This document shows positions 39,517 to 51,500 of a stretch of DNA of 64,000 nucleotides, in pieces. The DNA is from Arion vulgaris (lineage: Eukaryota > Mollusca > Gastropoda > Stylommatophora > Arionidae). The stretch is taken from assembly GCA_020796225.1 (NCBI GenBank), contig CM036758.1, positions 66,229,274 through 66,293,273 of the forward strand, given 5' to 3'. The translations under genes were made by a program, and so were the position numbers. Positions within the stretch are counted from its first letter, which is position 1, and the number at the start of each line of letters is the position of its first letter. The notes beneath the pieces are model-generated. The model searched no databases. It saw only the letters and a program-made list of their open reading frames with translations, and was not told the origin of the DNA.

Positions 39517-39754
39517 ATGTTTATAATAGCCATTCATTATCTTATTCAAAGTAACTTTTTCAAACTCACTCTTTCGGTCTCAATTATAAAATTAAACATA
39601 AGCTATATTCTAGTCCTTTTCCCATCAAAATTTATATTAATCTTTCTTTTTCCCCTGGAAACATAGTGTTGCAATTGATAGGATTTTCCCAATTCCACTT
39701 ATGTCCGCCCCCGGCCCCGGCCGGGGGGGAAACGAATAGAACACTGTGACATAC

Positions 39755-39925
39755 AGGCATGCCAAAGGGCGACAGATGTAGTAGCCTGGAAGCTTCCTTT
39801 AAAAAAAAGCTGCAAAAACGGATTTGGCCCACTAGTACGCCCTAATTAACACAACGTACAGTCGCTCTTGGCTCATATCACATACTCCAAAAGTGTTTCC
39901 TGGTCAATGGAGCGTTAGAATAAAA
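39755..39925 (+). repeat. SINE-like repeat, family B, corrupted copy
   Basis: Recognisable as family B (gcatgccaaagggcgac...cacaacgtacagtcgctctt...tcacatac...ggtcaatggagcgtt) but with many more indels and homopolymer changes than the other copies. Confidence 0.6.
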
Positions 39926-39984
39926 AAAAAAGAAAGGAACATGGGTAACTATATTTGCTCCGATATCTTTCTCATATATAAAAC

Positions 39985-40260
39985 GATCCAGTTCAGTGCA
40001 TGAACTTGAAGCCGGCATATCTTTCTCATACAAAAAAGATCCCCTTACAGTGCATGAACTTTTAAGCCAACGATATCTTTCTCATACATAAAAAGTCACA
40101 GTTACAGTGCATGAACTTCGAACACAAACGATATCTTTTTCATATATAAAACGATCCCAAATTACTGGCATGAACTTCGAAGCACAAAAGGGGATATCTT
40201 TCTCATACATAAAAATATCAATTGTGCAAAAAAAAAGCCCAGGGATATCTTTCTCATATA
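39985..40260. repeat. About 60-bp tandem repeat, degraded
   Basis: Five or so units built on 'gatatctttctcatatataaa', 'cgatccagttacagtgcatgaacttcgaagc'. Single units of the same repeat recur at 41,088-41,150 and 45,655-45,715, that is on both sides of the LINE at 41.31-45.60 kb, so the LINE probably sits inside a former array of this repeat. Confidence 0.8.
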
Positions 40261-41090
40261 AGCATATACCGGGGTTCTTCGGATAAGAGACATCCACACC
40301 CAAAAATACTAATGATGTTGGGGACGAAATCAAACGTGGCATGTCGTGGATTCCCAGGCCCAAAAAAACAATTGGCAAGGGGACTCGGGGCGACCCTACC
40401 AAAGGGAAGAATGGATCCCAACAGATGGTGGCATGTGAACTATCTCCTTATTTCTTTTGGGAAAAAGAATGTAGGTTGGGGCAACGAAGGCTGATCTCGC
40501 AGTTAAGCAGCTGATGAAGAAATGAAAGGGGATGATTTTTGGTTGTATATACCATGGTGGTTCAACGTGTGAAAACCCGGCTGGGTTTCTTGGCTAAGGG
40601 CCGGTGGGTTTTGAAAACAGTGGGCATACAGGACCTTTTTAAAGGGGGATGGAGGTTGAGGCCTTCTGCTGCCCTCCATTGGTTTCTGGGACTTCATTTT
40701 GGGGCATTGTTGTATCGCTCTCGTCGATCTTCACAAGATCCAGAAGGGGAGGTTTCGGGATAGTGGATGTCTCTTAAAAATTTCTAACCTCCCCGTCTTG
40801 TGGAAAAACTGTCCTGGGGATCGGGTTTTCGTAATGAGAAGCGGGCAAGGGGATCAACGCATCTTTTGGGGGTTGAAGTGGTAAAGGGGGTTTTGGGATT
40901 GGACTCTGTTTGGTGGGACACTAAAAAAGTGTGAAACGTAAAAAGTTTTTCGTTTGGGTTCCCGTTGCAAGTCGCTGGATCCGAAGCAAAAATAAGGTTG
41001 TTTTAGCGGCCCGGAAACCTCAGTTGCTAAATTTATTCTTTGGGGGGGACACACCCTTGGGGTTTCCCGGGTGCAAACGTCGTTTGTCAA
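40260..41090. other. GC-richer unexplained block, probably poor consensus
   Basis: Compositionally unlike its surroundings, full of G and A homopolymer runs, with no ORF resembling a known family. Overlapping ORFs of 60-90 codons occur in all frames. Fits mis-assembled or unpolished sequence of a repeat better than a gene. Confidence 0.4.
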
Positions 41091-41164
41091 TAACAATTTT
41101 CATATATAAAAAATCCCAATTACAGTGTCGAACTTGGCACCGGGGCTGCCCTTTTATTTGAAGA

Positions 41165-41308
41165 TGGGAAAAAATTTTAAAAATTTTTTTTTAATTTTGT
41201 TTATTGAATTTTTTAAATTTTAAAATGTTTATGGAATTTTATTTTAAAATGTTTATTTAATTTTTTTTTTAATATGTTTATTTTAATTTTTTTTTGAAAA
41301 ATTTTTTT
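41165..41308. repeat. TTTTAAAATGTTTAT simple-type repeat, copy a
   Basis: Tandem variants of 'aatatgtttattgaattttattttaa'. The same repeat, cleaner, is at 45,745-45,945, on the other side of the LINE. Confidence 0.8.
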
Positions 41309-41309
41309 T

Positions 41310-44300
41310 GAATTTTTTTTTCTTCTTTTTTTTCTTAGCGATCTCTGGTCTGCGCTTTTCTGTGGATTACAAACTGGGCAGACAGCTTCAGGTCTGTCAG
41401 GTTTCCCCAAAGCATAGTTTTCAGGTCGACTGGGTGTGGCCACATTTTTGCTTCTCAGCTCACACAAAAGGGACAGTCTTGCAGGATATGCTCTGGTGTC
41501 TGTTCTGCCTGCTGACACTGCAGAGAGCGGTTTGACTTATTCCTAGTCTGTATAGTGTTTGTTGAGTCTGCAGTGTCCGGTGCGTAGTCGAAATATAATG
41601 ACCTGGTCGTTCTGCTTAGGTCTTTGAGGAGTCTTTTCCATAATCATATCCAGTGTTTGTCTTCCAGTCTACTGCAGATTTTCTCGTATGAGGGTTTTGA
41701 CCTCTTGAAAAGACAAGGGTTGGTAAATTTGCTCTTTGGCACTGCCCTCCTTAGCTAAGAATCGCCCTATTGCCTGCAATGCCACAGTGAATGGAATCCA
41801 CTGCAAGTGAATTTCTGCCTTTTCTGAAGCTGAGCAAGTTCTCTTTGTAGTTTTTGTACTGTGCTGTCAGTGGATTTAGCCCCCAGGGCTTGTATAGCTG
41901 ACAATGAGTCTGAAAGAAATACCATCTTGCTTGCAGCTGCTTGCAGCTTATTCCATGTTGCTGCATCAGAAGGGCTATGAGTTCTGCTTTGTGGTTGGAC
42001 ATATTCTTCCAGTAGAGCCGCTAGAGACACAGTGGAGCATCTGGGTGCCTAATGTACCTCCTGCTCCACCATTCATGGTTGCCTCCATTGCCGATCCATC
42101 TGTGTATTTTTATCCAGCTGTCTTCTGGAAACATTAATGGAGATGTTCCATTAATTGCTTTTTCACTAGATTAGGCTCGGCATCTTTGCTTAATAATTTG
42201 GGGATGGAGGTTGAATTTTTAGTGGTACTGAGTCTGGTTCCCAGTGATCAAAAAGCAATTCTTCAGGTATGGAATTATGATTTAGTAGTTCCAAGTATGA
42301 CTTTCCTATTTCTTTTGCTTTGGTTTAACTTGTGCGCTTTAGTCTGTTCTTTGTTCTAGCGCCATTTTTTCATGCGTGGATGGTGAGGCATTCTTTGATC
42401 CTTTCAGTCTGTAGAATCACTTTTCTCCTTCTTCTGTCTTCCAAGGCTGGATTTTGGGCTGCCTTTCCATTTCTACAATTGGTGTAAGATTTCATGGCCC
42501 CCAAAATAGTACGCAGACACCTTTTTTGTGTTTTCCAGTATCGATTTGTTTGAATGGGCTGCTGATATCCATGTCGATGATGCATATTCGGGGTCGGTCT
42601 AACTGCACCAGTGTACACCTGACTCAGGATTCGAATATCAGCCCCCAAAGGTAGTTCCCAAGCCAGTTTCCCGCATCACACTTTTTTTCCCTCATAGCCT
42701 TTCTGTTTGTTTCCATTATGTGATGTTTCCTTTCAGACGACTGTCGCTAACCCCCAAAAAGGTTGAGTATGGGACGGTAACGATATCATGTTAAATTTCA
42801 GTCTGAAGTGTTCTTCCTTTGTTGACAATGAGAAAAGCGTTGCTATAGTTTTGCTCCGGTTATTTTGACCCTTTACTTGCCCACATTGACCTGTTCAGGC
42901 TGGCCTGGAGTTTAAAGATGGCGGACCCAGAAACTCGGAGGTGTACCACACAGCTAGATCATAAACATGGAAGTGTGATACTTTCTGGGCAGGTTTGTGC
43001 AGATCTTTAAATATACAGGAAAAGCAATGGGGACAGTACGCTGCCCTGTGGGACTCCTGCTTTAATTTGAATCTGGGACTGTGCACTCCATCCAATTTAC
43101 AGATGCTTGTCTATGGGTAAGAAAGTCTTTTACCCAATAGTACATTCTACCCCGTATTCCACTGCGTAAGAGCTTGGTAGCAAACCATCTTTCCAGACTT
43201 TGTCGAAGGCCTTAGACATGTCAAAGAACACAGTGAGGTTTCTTCTTTCTTGGAAACCATTTTCTATGTCCTGTGGAGGGATGCCCTTTGGGCATCAGTG
43301 CTTCTATGCTGCCTGTAGCCTGTGGGCTGGATCCAGTTTATGGTTTTGGGTTCTAAAAACCACTGGAGTCTAGTGGTTATCATCTTTTCCCGCAGTTTTG
43401 CAGTGCAACTTGCAAACTTATAGGTCTGTAGCTCTGCGGATCCTTTTATCTTTTCCACTTTTGAAAATTGGGTGGATTGTGGCATTTTCCCGATGTCTGG
43501 GGCTCTCCCCCGTCTCCCAAATATTTAAATCCGGAGTAGAAGACTCTGTGCTATTGGGCCTATTTGTTTTAGCATGTCGTTTGATACTCCATCTGGTCCC
43601 GGGGCCTTTTACGATTGAACTTTTTCAGTGTCTCTGCAGCTCAGTCAGTGTGATGTCTACCTCCATCAGGGTCACTTGTTGCTTTTGAATGTATATCTCA
43701 CTTCTGACTTTTTCCCTTCTCCCGACTTATTGAGCATGGGGCTTTCTTGTTGTAACACTGGGCCATCAGGGTTTTGGGTGCTCCTTTCCTGTGAAAGTTG
43801 TTTCCTTGCTGGAGAACTGTTTTCCTCTAGATGGGTTGTCATCGTTCAGGGCTTTTTTAAATCTCCACACTTTTGAGTATCTTCATGTTCAAAAAGGCTG
43901 TCTTTTCTTTCCAGGTTTTCTACACTGCTGGTTTCTTTCCTAACATAAAGGGCCCTTGTTCATGTGTGCAATTTCATTTTTCCATTGGGGCGGGGTTCCC
44001 TTTATTTCGTTGCAAAGCGAGCTATGGAGAACCCATCTCGGTGTCCAATGGCTTGTAGTTTTCTCTCCCCTCTGGGTATAGCCTTTTTGCAGCATCTAAA
44101 ATGGCTTTATTGAATGAACGTGCATCTCTTTCCACTTTTCCTGATTGATTAATTTCTTTACAGTACTTGTCTGCTAGTTCTTGGAATAAGCTTCAGTCTG
44201 CCTTTTGTAATTCAACTAGGGCAGAGTTTTTAAGTTCCTCCTTTTTAATGTTATTTATGAGGAGTTTCACTGGTCTATGGTCACTACCTCCAATCTGGTC

Positions 44301-45603
44301 GCAGACTTGCCTTTCGGTTATCCTGTGAATGTCATCTGTAGCAAAAGCCAGATCTGGGGTGCTTGTTGTGCGCCACCGTCGTGAGTAACATGTGGAGGAT
44401 TCTGGGTGGTTGAGAATGGTGAGACTGTTGGTGATCAACCATTCTTCAAGGCTTTCACCTCGAGGATCTAGCGTGTCTAGCCCAGCTCGGTGAGTGGCTG
44501 TTGAAGTCTCCTACTTTTAAGCAAGTTGTCATCTTGAACTTTGATAGCTTCAGCTCAGTTTGAATGGAGGGTGGTGAGTATATATTGTATAGTGTCATCT
44601 TAGTGTTGTTGATAAGAGGGTTTAACAGCTATGAATTCTGTGCTCATCTGATTGGACCTGTGAAGTTCAACTGCCGGTATGGAATTACGAACTAGTGTTA
44701 CTCTCCCCCCTTATGTCTATTTTCTCTATCCTGACGGAAGGTTTCAAATCCTCTAATGCTGAATCTATTTCCCGGATTAAGGTGCGTCTCTTGGATACAG
44801 CAGATGTCAATCTTTTCTGCAGACGTTCCTCTGGGTCTCGTTTTTTGTTGGTTACCCTTCTGCATTCCATTGCATAATTGGGGGTGAAAGTTTGTCCTTG
44901 CTGCCATGAATCCCGTCCTCCCGGCTTGCAGAATCAACAGGGCCGCAGTAGCTAAGGGTGGACCCCTTCGGCGGGGGCCTCCACCACCACCTGGCTGTTT
45001 CCCATGGTGGTGGCACCACAGTTATATAAATATTTGCGCATGGCCATTTGAGTTGTTCGTATGTGTCGATTCCTCCCCGCCAATAATGGCTGACACATTC
45101 CGTTTCTGAGGACATCTTTTTTTGAGGTTGTTCTCTAGACAGTTGCAGTCCCCTGCTGACGAGATCTGTCTTCCCGGGTTTGTCTGGAGTCGTCCTACTC
45201 TAGATGACTTCAGCCTTCTGTTGCAGGGCTCACCAACCCAGGCTTTTTTGCAGGGTGTGCTCCCTGGACACTGTAGTTTAATCCCTTATGCAAGGGAAAA
45301 GTGTCATAAGTAGAAGACAAGACAAGAAAAAGGATGTCCTCCTCAAGAGAGAGAGGACAAGTGCTATTTGTCCCATAGCTGGGGATGGGTTGGTTGCAGC
45401 CAGAGCATTTACCACTCGCCAGTGGGTTCTGCACTGTCACCTTATGAGGCCCATCCTGCCCCGCCTTTTGGTCTGGCCTTTCCCCTTTCCCAGTCTGTTG
45501 GCTTGGTTAGACCTGCCAGGAGTTAGACTCCCGCCGACATAGCCTGAAGGATCCTAAAGGCACACAAACCCTCCAACCACGATAAGGTAGGCTAATATGG
45601 AGG
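41310..45603 (-). mobile_element. RNase H-type LINE, nearly full length, frameshifted
   Basis: A 4.3-kb non-LTR retrotransposon on the minus strand. The 5' end CCTCCATATTAGCCTACC at 45,603 matches the start of the copy at 62,851. Then come the 5' region with APE-type endonuclease (IMQWNAEG at about 44,860; ICCIQETHLNPGNRFSIRGF; QIGGSDHRPV at about 44,300), the reverse transcriptase (FDMSKAFDKVWKDG at about 43,190; VYDLAVWYT at about 42,950) and RNase H (VFLSDSLSAIQALGA at about 41,890). A Cys-containing tail (PVCNPQ, CPF) ends in a poly(A)-like run at 41,310-41,335. RNase H plus APE architecture fits the I/Jockey group, including I-type elements described from snails. Frame is interrupted many times. 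Confidence 0.9.
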
Positions 45604-45654
45604 AATTTTCGGAGAGTCTGCCAGTGCAATGACGTCAGTTTAGTAACCAATAAC

Positions 45655-45720
45655 CAATTTCTCATATATAAAAGATCACAGTTACAGTGCACGAACTTCG
45701 AAGCACCAGGGGACAGTGTC
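45655..45720. repeat. Single unit of the 60-bp repeat
   Basis: 'tttctcatatataaaagatcacagttacagtgcacgaacttcgaagcac' matches the units at 39,985-40,260. Confidence 0.8.
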
Positions 45721-45744
45721 CCGTATGTAATTTTGAAGATGGTA

Positions 45745-45945
45745 AACATTTGTACACAATTTTTATTTTAATATGTTTATTAAATTTTTTAATTTAATAT
45801 GTTTATTAAATTTTTTATTTTAAAATGTTTATTGAATTTTATTTTAATATGTTTATTGAATTTTATTTGAATATGTTTATTGAATTTTTATTTGAATATG
45901 TTTATTGAATTTTTATGTTAATATGTTTATTGAATTTTTCTAGAA
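45745..45945. repeat. About 27-bp AT-rich tandem repeat
   Basis: Seven units of the type AATATGTTTATTGAATTTTT, varying by a few bases. Counterpart of 41,165-41,308. Confidence 0.92.
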
Positions 45946-45999
45946 GTGACTTTGCAGCTTACTGTTATCGATATTCATCTGCCAAGAGTTCTTTACTCA

Positions 46000-46545
46000 A
46001 CTTGAACAATGGAACTGTAACATTATTAGGAACTAAAACTCACCTGCATTGAGATTATGGATTTCTGGGATAATAACCTAAACTCGACGTGTGGAACAAC
46101 GAGTACTTTTAGAGAGAGACAAGCCCACGTACTTCAAGGCCCAAGCAACTTCATTATGCTACAAATGTCCTCTGTATGACAGTCTTTGGGTGTCTTCTTT
46201 ATTATTCCCACTGGTCGTCTTCTTTTATTATTCCACAAGACTAATCGTTCTGACCTTATCTTTTAGTTATTCGTCAGTTAGATTTAGGTCACTTCTTGCA
46301 TTTGTTACTTTGTGGGTTCATATCAAATGCATATCTGTTTATGCTGTTCGTTTTATTCCTGCAAGTTTATCCAATCTAAAGCTACTTTTTCTGTTAAACC
46401 TCCAATTGTATTGGTTTTTTCCTGATTGCCTAAAAAGTTATGTGCATCGGGTTACTTCCAATGATCTGGTAAGAAGAATACAGTTGAGATATCCATTGAC
46501 TTATATCTGCAGGATCTACAGCTTGGATGTAAATATTTTTACCAC
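46000..46545. other. Unassigned sequence with an unrecognised ORF
   Basis: A 155-codon plus-strand ORF (46,091-46,558) is rich in Leu, Phe, Ser and Tyr and has the look of an antisense reading of AT-rich sequence. No family was recognised. Confidence 0.3.
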
Positions 46546-46802
46546 ATGCCATGACTGAGAGCAATAGTGCAGGACAAACCTAACATTCATGTCTTGGACT
46601 ACATGAAACACATGCCATGACTGTGAGCAATAGTGCAGGATGGACCTAACATTCATGTCTTGAACTACATGTAACACATGCCATGACTGAGAGCAATAGT
46701 GCAGGATGGACCTAACATCATGTCTTGACTACATGAAACAATGCCATGACTGACAATAGTGCAGGACAGACCTAACATTCATGTCTTAGACTACAGGAAA
46801 CA
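46545..46802. repeat. 66-bp tandem repeat, four copies
   Basis: Unit ACACATGCCATGACTGAGAG then 'caatagtgcaggacagacctaac' and 'attcatgtcttggactacatgaa'. The last copies have small deletions. Confidence 0.93.
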
Positions 46803-47570
46803 CTGATCCTTCACTTGAGGATGTAGATTAGAATTACATCTGAAATCTGAGTTTCCCTGAATGTCTAGGGACACTGGAGATATGGAAAGAAAACTTTTAC
46901 ACAAAAATCAGTTGAAGATGACATTTTAGGTGTAATGACTACACCTGCATTTATAGCAAACAAAAATCTCTAGTGAGTATTAGATCTCCTCATTTGTGTC
47001 CTTCTTTGAGGCACACTCCAACACTCCTAAAACTAAAAAAAGATAGAAGATGTATTAATAAACACCCAACGAACACCAACATGTTGCCTTCAAAATTGTT
47101 AATGCAATTCTGCAATTTTCTGTTCTGTGGTGATTTATAAACTAAAATAATAGTTACTTTCGTCATAAAATATTTCTTCAAAAGAAAACAAATCATTGTT
47201 TACACAAAGATAACTTTAATTTATATCAGAAGTATCAAACTTGTTTTAAATATAAAAATCAGAATATTATTGGAAGCACTACAATGTTTGGATTGTCAGA
47301 GGGGCAACATCCTTAAGTATAGACTTAAAATTGTCAAGAATAGAATGGAGTGTAGAGGTAGAGTTACTCTTGTAGTCCTATGTTCCAACAAGAAGACTGA
47401 AATGAAGATAACAAAATAATTCTTCTCTCTCCAAGCCTTGATAAATTGAACACAGTGTATAAAACAAAGCATAAATCACAAAAACATGTAGATACAACTA
47501 CATGGCATTAGACTGAAGAGTAAGAGCCAGACTCATGCTGGATTATGGAAAGAAATGGATTTTAAGTATT
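46803..47570. other. Unassigned sequence
   Basis: No gene or shared repeat recognised; lies downstream of the heparanase-like gene. Confidence 0.3.
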
Positions 47571-47571
47571 A

Positions 47572-48215
47572 CAATTGATGTTGTCATTAAGTTCATACTT
47601 TTTAAAATAATTATTGACTAATTTTATTATATTCATAAATTTGTAAATAATTATTGACCATTGTTATTAAGTTAATAAATATATATACAAATTATTGACC
47701 ACTGAAATTCAGTTCATAAGTTTATAAATAATTGTTAACAAATTTCATTAAATTCTCAAATTTATAAATAATTATTGTCATTTAGCTCATAAATTTATAA
47801 ATTAGTTTTGCCCCATGACCTTCAGTTCTTAAATTTATAAATAATTTTTAACAATTGTCATTAAATTCACAAACTTATAAATAATTATTGACCTTTGTCA
47901 TTCAGTTCATAATTTAAAAATATTTATTGACCCTTGACTTTCAGTTCATAAATTTATCAAATAATTATTGACAATTGTCATTCAGTTCACAATTTATAAA
48001 TAAGTGTTAACCATTGTCATTAAGTTCATAAATTTATAAATAATTATTGACAATTGTCATTCAGTTCACAATTTATAAATAAGTGTTAACCATTGTAATT
48101 AAGTTCACAAATCTATAAATAATTATTGACAATTGTCATTCAGTTGACAAAGTCATTAAGTTCTAAAGTTTATAAATAATTATTCTCAAGTTTGAAATAT
48201 ATATTGTTATGGGAA
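47572..48215. repeat. Diverged AT-rich tandem repeat, about 45 bp
   Basis: About thirteen units of 'cataaatttataaataatta', 'ttgacaattgtcattcagtt', much more diverged from one another than the other arrays, so probably the oldest. Weaker echoes continue to 48,440. Confidence 0.85.
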
Positions 48216-48597
48216 CTGTTATAGACATTTTGATTCAGCTCAGCTCAAACATTAATTAAAATATTTATTTTTATTAATAAATTTGAAAATATATATTGTT
48301 GTGAGATCGTTTATATACTAAGTTTATCAATTTATAAATAATTATAAACTTAAAAAATATGTGTTATTGTGAGTATTGTCACCAAAATTTTGTTTCAGTT
48401 CATAAACTAATAAATAATTATTCTTATTAATTCCGTCCATACTGTGAATGGTACTGAGTTGTGGTCACACTTGTTTCATGATATCATAATTTTTGTCATT
48501 ACATGAACATTTGTGCTTACAGTAGGTATCATAATATAATAATAATTACTTTCGGACTGTTATAGATTACATAGGTACATTGGGCCTGCAAGAAATT

Positions 48598-49098
48598 TCT
48601 CCATAGCGCTCTATCCAGGGCAACTCGCTCAATCTCCTCCATGGAACTGAGACCGATATTTCTTGCCTCTCTCAGCAAAGTTTGTTTCAGGGTCTCCTTA
48701 GGTCATCCTCTCTTTCTTGAACCCTTTGCATCCCACTTCAATGCCTGATTTCATATTCGTTGATCATTTCTTCTCAAGGTGTGTCCAACATATCTCCATC
48801 TTCTCTTTCTTATAACAGTTGTCACTAGTGGTTGACCAGACATTTCTCTGATTTCATCACTTCTGAATTCGTTCCATTTTATATTCGTTATTTTATGCAA
48901 ACATCTATTTTCAAACGCATTCAACTTGCTTTCTATATCTTTAGTCATTTTCCTACTCTCGATAGCATATGTCAGGATTGATACAACATTTGAATTGAAA
49001 ATTTGTAATTTAGTTTTAATACTATATAACTTGTGGTTCCATATTTTATTTAGACTTTTAAAAGCTGATGTTGCTTTGCCAATTCGTATCATAATTTC
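48598..49098 (-). mobile_element. LINE RT tail, ATT-tailed family
   Basis: Near-copy of 16,765-17,305: MIRIGKATSAFKSLNKIWNH, then NIKWNEFRSDEIREMSGQPL and VTTVIRKRRWRYVGHTLRR. A single-base difference keeps the frame open longer here. Truncated at its 5' end at the same place as the other copy. Confidence 0.85.
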
Positions 49099-49196
49099 TT
49101 TTTAACATTTCCTGTGCAATCAAAATTGCTTCCTAAATAGGTGAACTGTGGCTATATCATACATTATACTACTTAATTTAATATATGTTTACATAT

Positions 49197-49473
49197 AAGT
49201 AAAAAGTAAATGAACCCTTTTTATACCGCATAGTATATAGGGTAACACAGTATTAGGATTATATTTTTAATTGACCCTCGGCACGCAATAGGTGAAGTGG
49301 TCAACATGACACAGGCTGCCTTTACTTCCCAGTGCTTTTCCTGGTACTCAATTGAGGCTGGGTTGACCTGAGAGCCGTTATGGTCTGAAAAATTCCACTC
49401 TCACTGTGAAATTGAACCTGGACCACTAGCCTAAGAAGTGAGCTCACTAACAAATACGGTACTGCGGCTCTCA
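49197..49473 (-). repeat. tRNA-derived SINE, family E, copy b
   Basis: Matches 32,228-32,497 along its length. B-box region GGTTCAATTTC on the minus strand. Confidence 0.8.
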
Positions 49474-49621
49474 TGTTATATATATTGGTTAATATATATG
49501 TTGATATGTTGATCATCAGAAAAGATTAGTACGAGCAAAGACTATGTCTCAAAGTATGAATAAAAGTAATTATAAAGAACATGAAATGAAAATGTTCAAT
49601 ATATATTAAACACAGTATCAC

Positions 49622-49865
49622 AGTCTGTAGCTTAAGCGGTAGTAAGCTTGAACACACCCCAACTGTACCTGGTTCAAACTCGGCGGTGGGCAGTTTAGAA
49701 GCAAATTTGTTCCTGTGGAATTTTTTATGAATGATAAAAATAGACCTCACCATTCAGAAAGCAATATCAAACTACTGAACATATAAGTGGTGCCTGGAAA
49801 ATCAATGACTCATTTACTGTGGTTTATGATGACGTCCTGTAAAGGATATGTCACGATTTTCATTT
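49622..49865 (+). repeat. tRNA-derived SINE, family F, copy b
   Basis: Head AGTCTGTAGCTTAAGCGGTA (A-box-like), then GGTTCAAACTC (B box) 42 nt later, then the body shared with 23,838-24,062. Confidence 0.85.
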
Positions 49866-50149
49866 TCATATATGTTTTAGTATTTATAGTATTTATAGTC
49901 ATGATTAAAAAATTGGAAGGTTTAGTACACAGAGAAAAAGTGATCTATGTTAAATACCACTATAGTGGATTGTGTTATAATTAGCGCTTGTTTGTGTGCC
50001 ACTATAATGATCAATAGTATTGATTGAGTTAATACATTCAAAGATATATATTATTTTGAGAATGTTCATTGTTATTTTGATTCAATTCATAAATTAACAT
50101 ATAATTATTATTGCAAATTGGATAAAATTTAATAAATAGAATCTTAAGA

Positions 50150-50292
50150 TTAACCCTTGCGCTCCATAATTTATTTTATCTTTGGATGTATGTATATTGC
50201 AATACATACCAAATTAGCCGGTATACTGTCTTATTGTGTTCTTAAAAAACACTGCAAGCCAGTATATTGTCTCAGAAGGGCAAAGGGGTTAA
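50150..50292. mobile_element. TTAA-bounded MITE, family 2, copy b
   Basis: 143 bp, TTAACCCTTGCGCTC at the left and GGGCAAAGGGGTTAA at the right. It is the counterpart of 33,047-33,183; the interiors share 'tattgcaat' and 'gtctcagaagg'. Confidence 0.8.
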
Positions 50293-50356
50293 TAATAAAA
50301 TGCCACCAAATTTCAAACTAAATAAAGGTAGCATTTTATATACATTTTAAAAATAT

Positions 50357-50528
50357 CTATTTTGTCTTAGCATGGAATTTTGAGCAAGCTGGCACATTAG
50401 CTTGAGGAATGACTATAAATCCAAATGACTTAGCTTCAGCAGTAACATTTCCTCTGTGTTGAACAGGTAACAGCTGAGGAACTTCATCATTAGACAGCAG
50501 AAGAATTTGTCCATTTAATTTGACAAAG
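50357..50528 (-). CDS. HPSE: Heparanase-like terminal exon
   Basis: Acceptor TTCTCTTGCAG; the first base completes a split codon. Encodes FVKLNGQILLLSNDEVPQLL, then SFGFIVIPQANVPACSKFHA and KTK-stop, the C-terminal beta-sandwich strand of heparanase. Confidence 0.9.
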
Positions 50529-50599
50529 CTGCAAGAGAATAAAAACACAGAAACACATTTACTATTAAACAATTCTAGTTTTAACATTAGTTAAATAGA

Positions 50600-50690
50600 T
50601 GGGGCAGAGAGAGAAGTGTGTTTAACCAGTGAACCACAGGAACCATCAGTACCCTTCGACATCTGTTGGGGGAGACTGAGCAAATATGGC
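50600..50690. repeat. Short interspersed repeat, copy a
   Basis: 'gtgtgtttaaccagtgaaccacaggaaccatcagtacccttcg' also occurs at 61,678-61,735. Confidence 0.5.
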
Positions 50691-50835
50691 AGGACCATGC
50701 GGTATGTTTTCTCAGTATGGTGCAAGTTTTTTTCTTTAAAATAATCTTAATTTGTAATTTTGATTTTGCTGCTTACCTCGCCACCTGATGCGGCTGCCTC
50801 TCTGCATCATAGCACGACACGGCCCTGAAATATGG
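50690..50835. mobile_element. Repeat with GCCGTGC-type ends, copy b
   Basis: Shorter counterpart of 29,655-29,845. Confidence 0.55.
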
Positions 50836-50942
50836 TTATGCCTGGAGTGCAGTAACATCAGTTAAGTAACCAATAACAAGATTTTGTAATTTATTCATAT
50901 TTTTAGCTTGTCTGGTAAAAATATAGGTCACAGACTGTTAAA

Positions 50943-51266
50943 TTAACTCTTTCCTCGCCCATTTATTTCCTCAATTTTGAAGCAGTTAATTCAAGGGAAG
51001 TAAAAAAAAAAAAAAAATTTTTTATTACGATCCCAACTACTTGTCAATAAATAAACATATATATATATTATTATATACTAAATTGAAGAAAACTGGACAA
51101 CCAAATAGAATAACAAGGTTAACAAGTACTATAAGTAAAATAGTAGAAGTAAAACTAGAAAGACTTCTTACAAGGGAAGCAACTCTATGGCGCAGTGTGC
51201 AGCTTAAAGCGTGCAACGGACTTCCGCCATGGCGCAGTGTGCGGCTTAAAGCGTGGAAAGAGTTAA
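50943..51266. mobile_element. TTAA-bounded MITE, family 1, copy b
   Basis: 324 bp with TTAACTCTTTCCTCGC at the left and GCGTGGAAAGAGTTAA at the right: a 16-bp near-perfect inverted repeat beginning with TTAA. Contains two tandem 'gtgcggcttaaagcgtg' blocks near its right end. It lies in an intron of the heparanase-like gene. Confidence 0.88.
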
Positions 51267-51369
51267 TGTTCTAGTAATGTTGGACATATTTCTCTTTAAA
51301 GTTTATGTCTCAGATTTATATGTTTAACTTATATACTAGAAATGTGAATAAGATTTTTGCAGGATGTGC

Positions 51370-51500
51370 TGGGTGATGTGAGTATGATGGCAGCAGAGGC
51401 TGGACATCTAAATTATGAGAGATAGAAATTCAGAAGGATTGTTAAAATGGCAAAGTTTTGCTAAAGACAAACAATTGGATAATTATGATTGTCATATGTA
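51370..51500 (+). mobile_element. LINE tail fragment
   Basis: Reads DVLGDVSMMAAEAGHLNYE, matching the tail MTAAEAGNLAYQ at 36,530 and the one at 59,130. Confidence 0.65.

Noticed and set aside
46091..46558. 155-codon plus ORF as a membrane protein
   Set aside because: Hydrophobic composition is explained by AT-rich sequence; no motif, no conserved segment order and no splice context.
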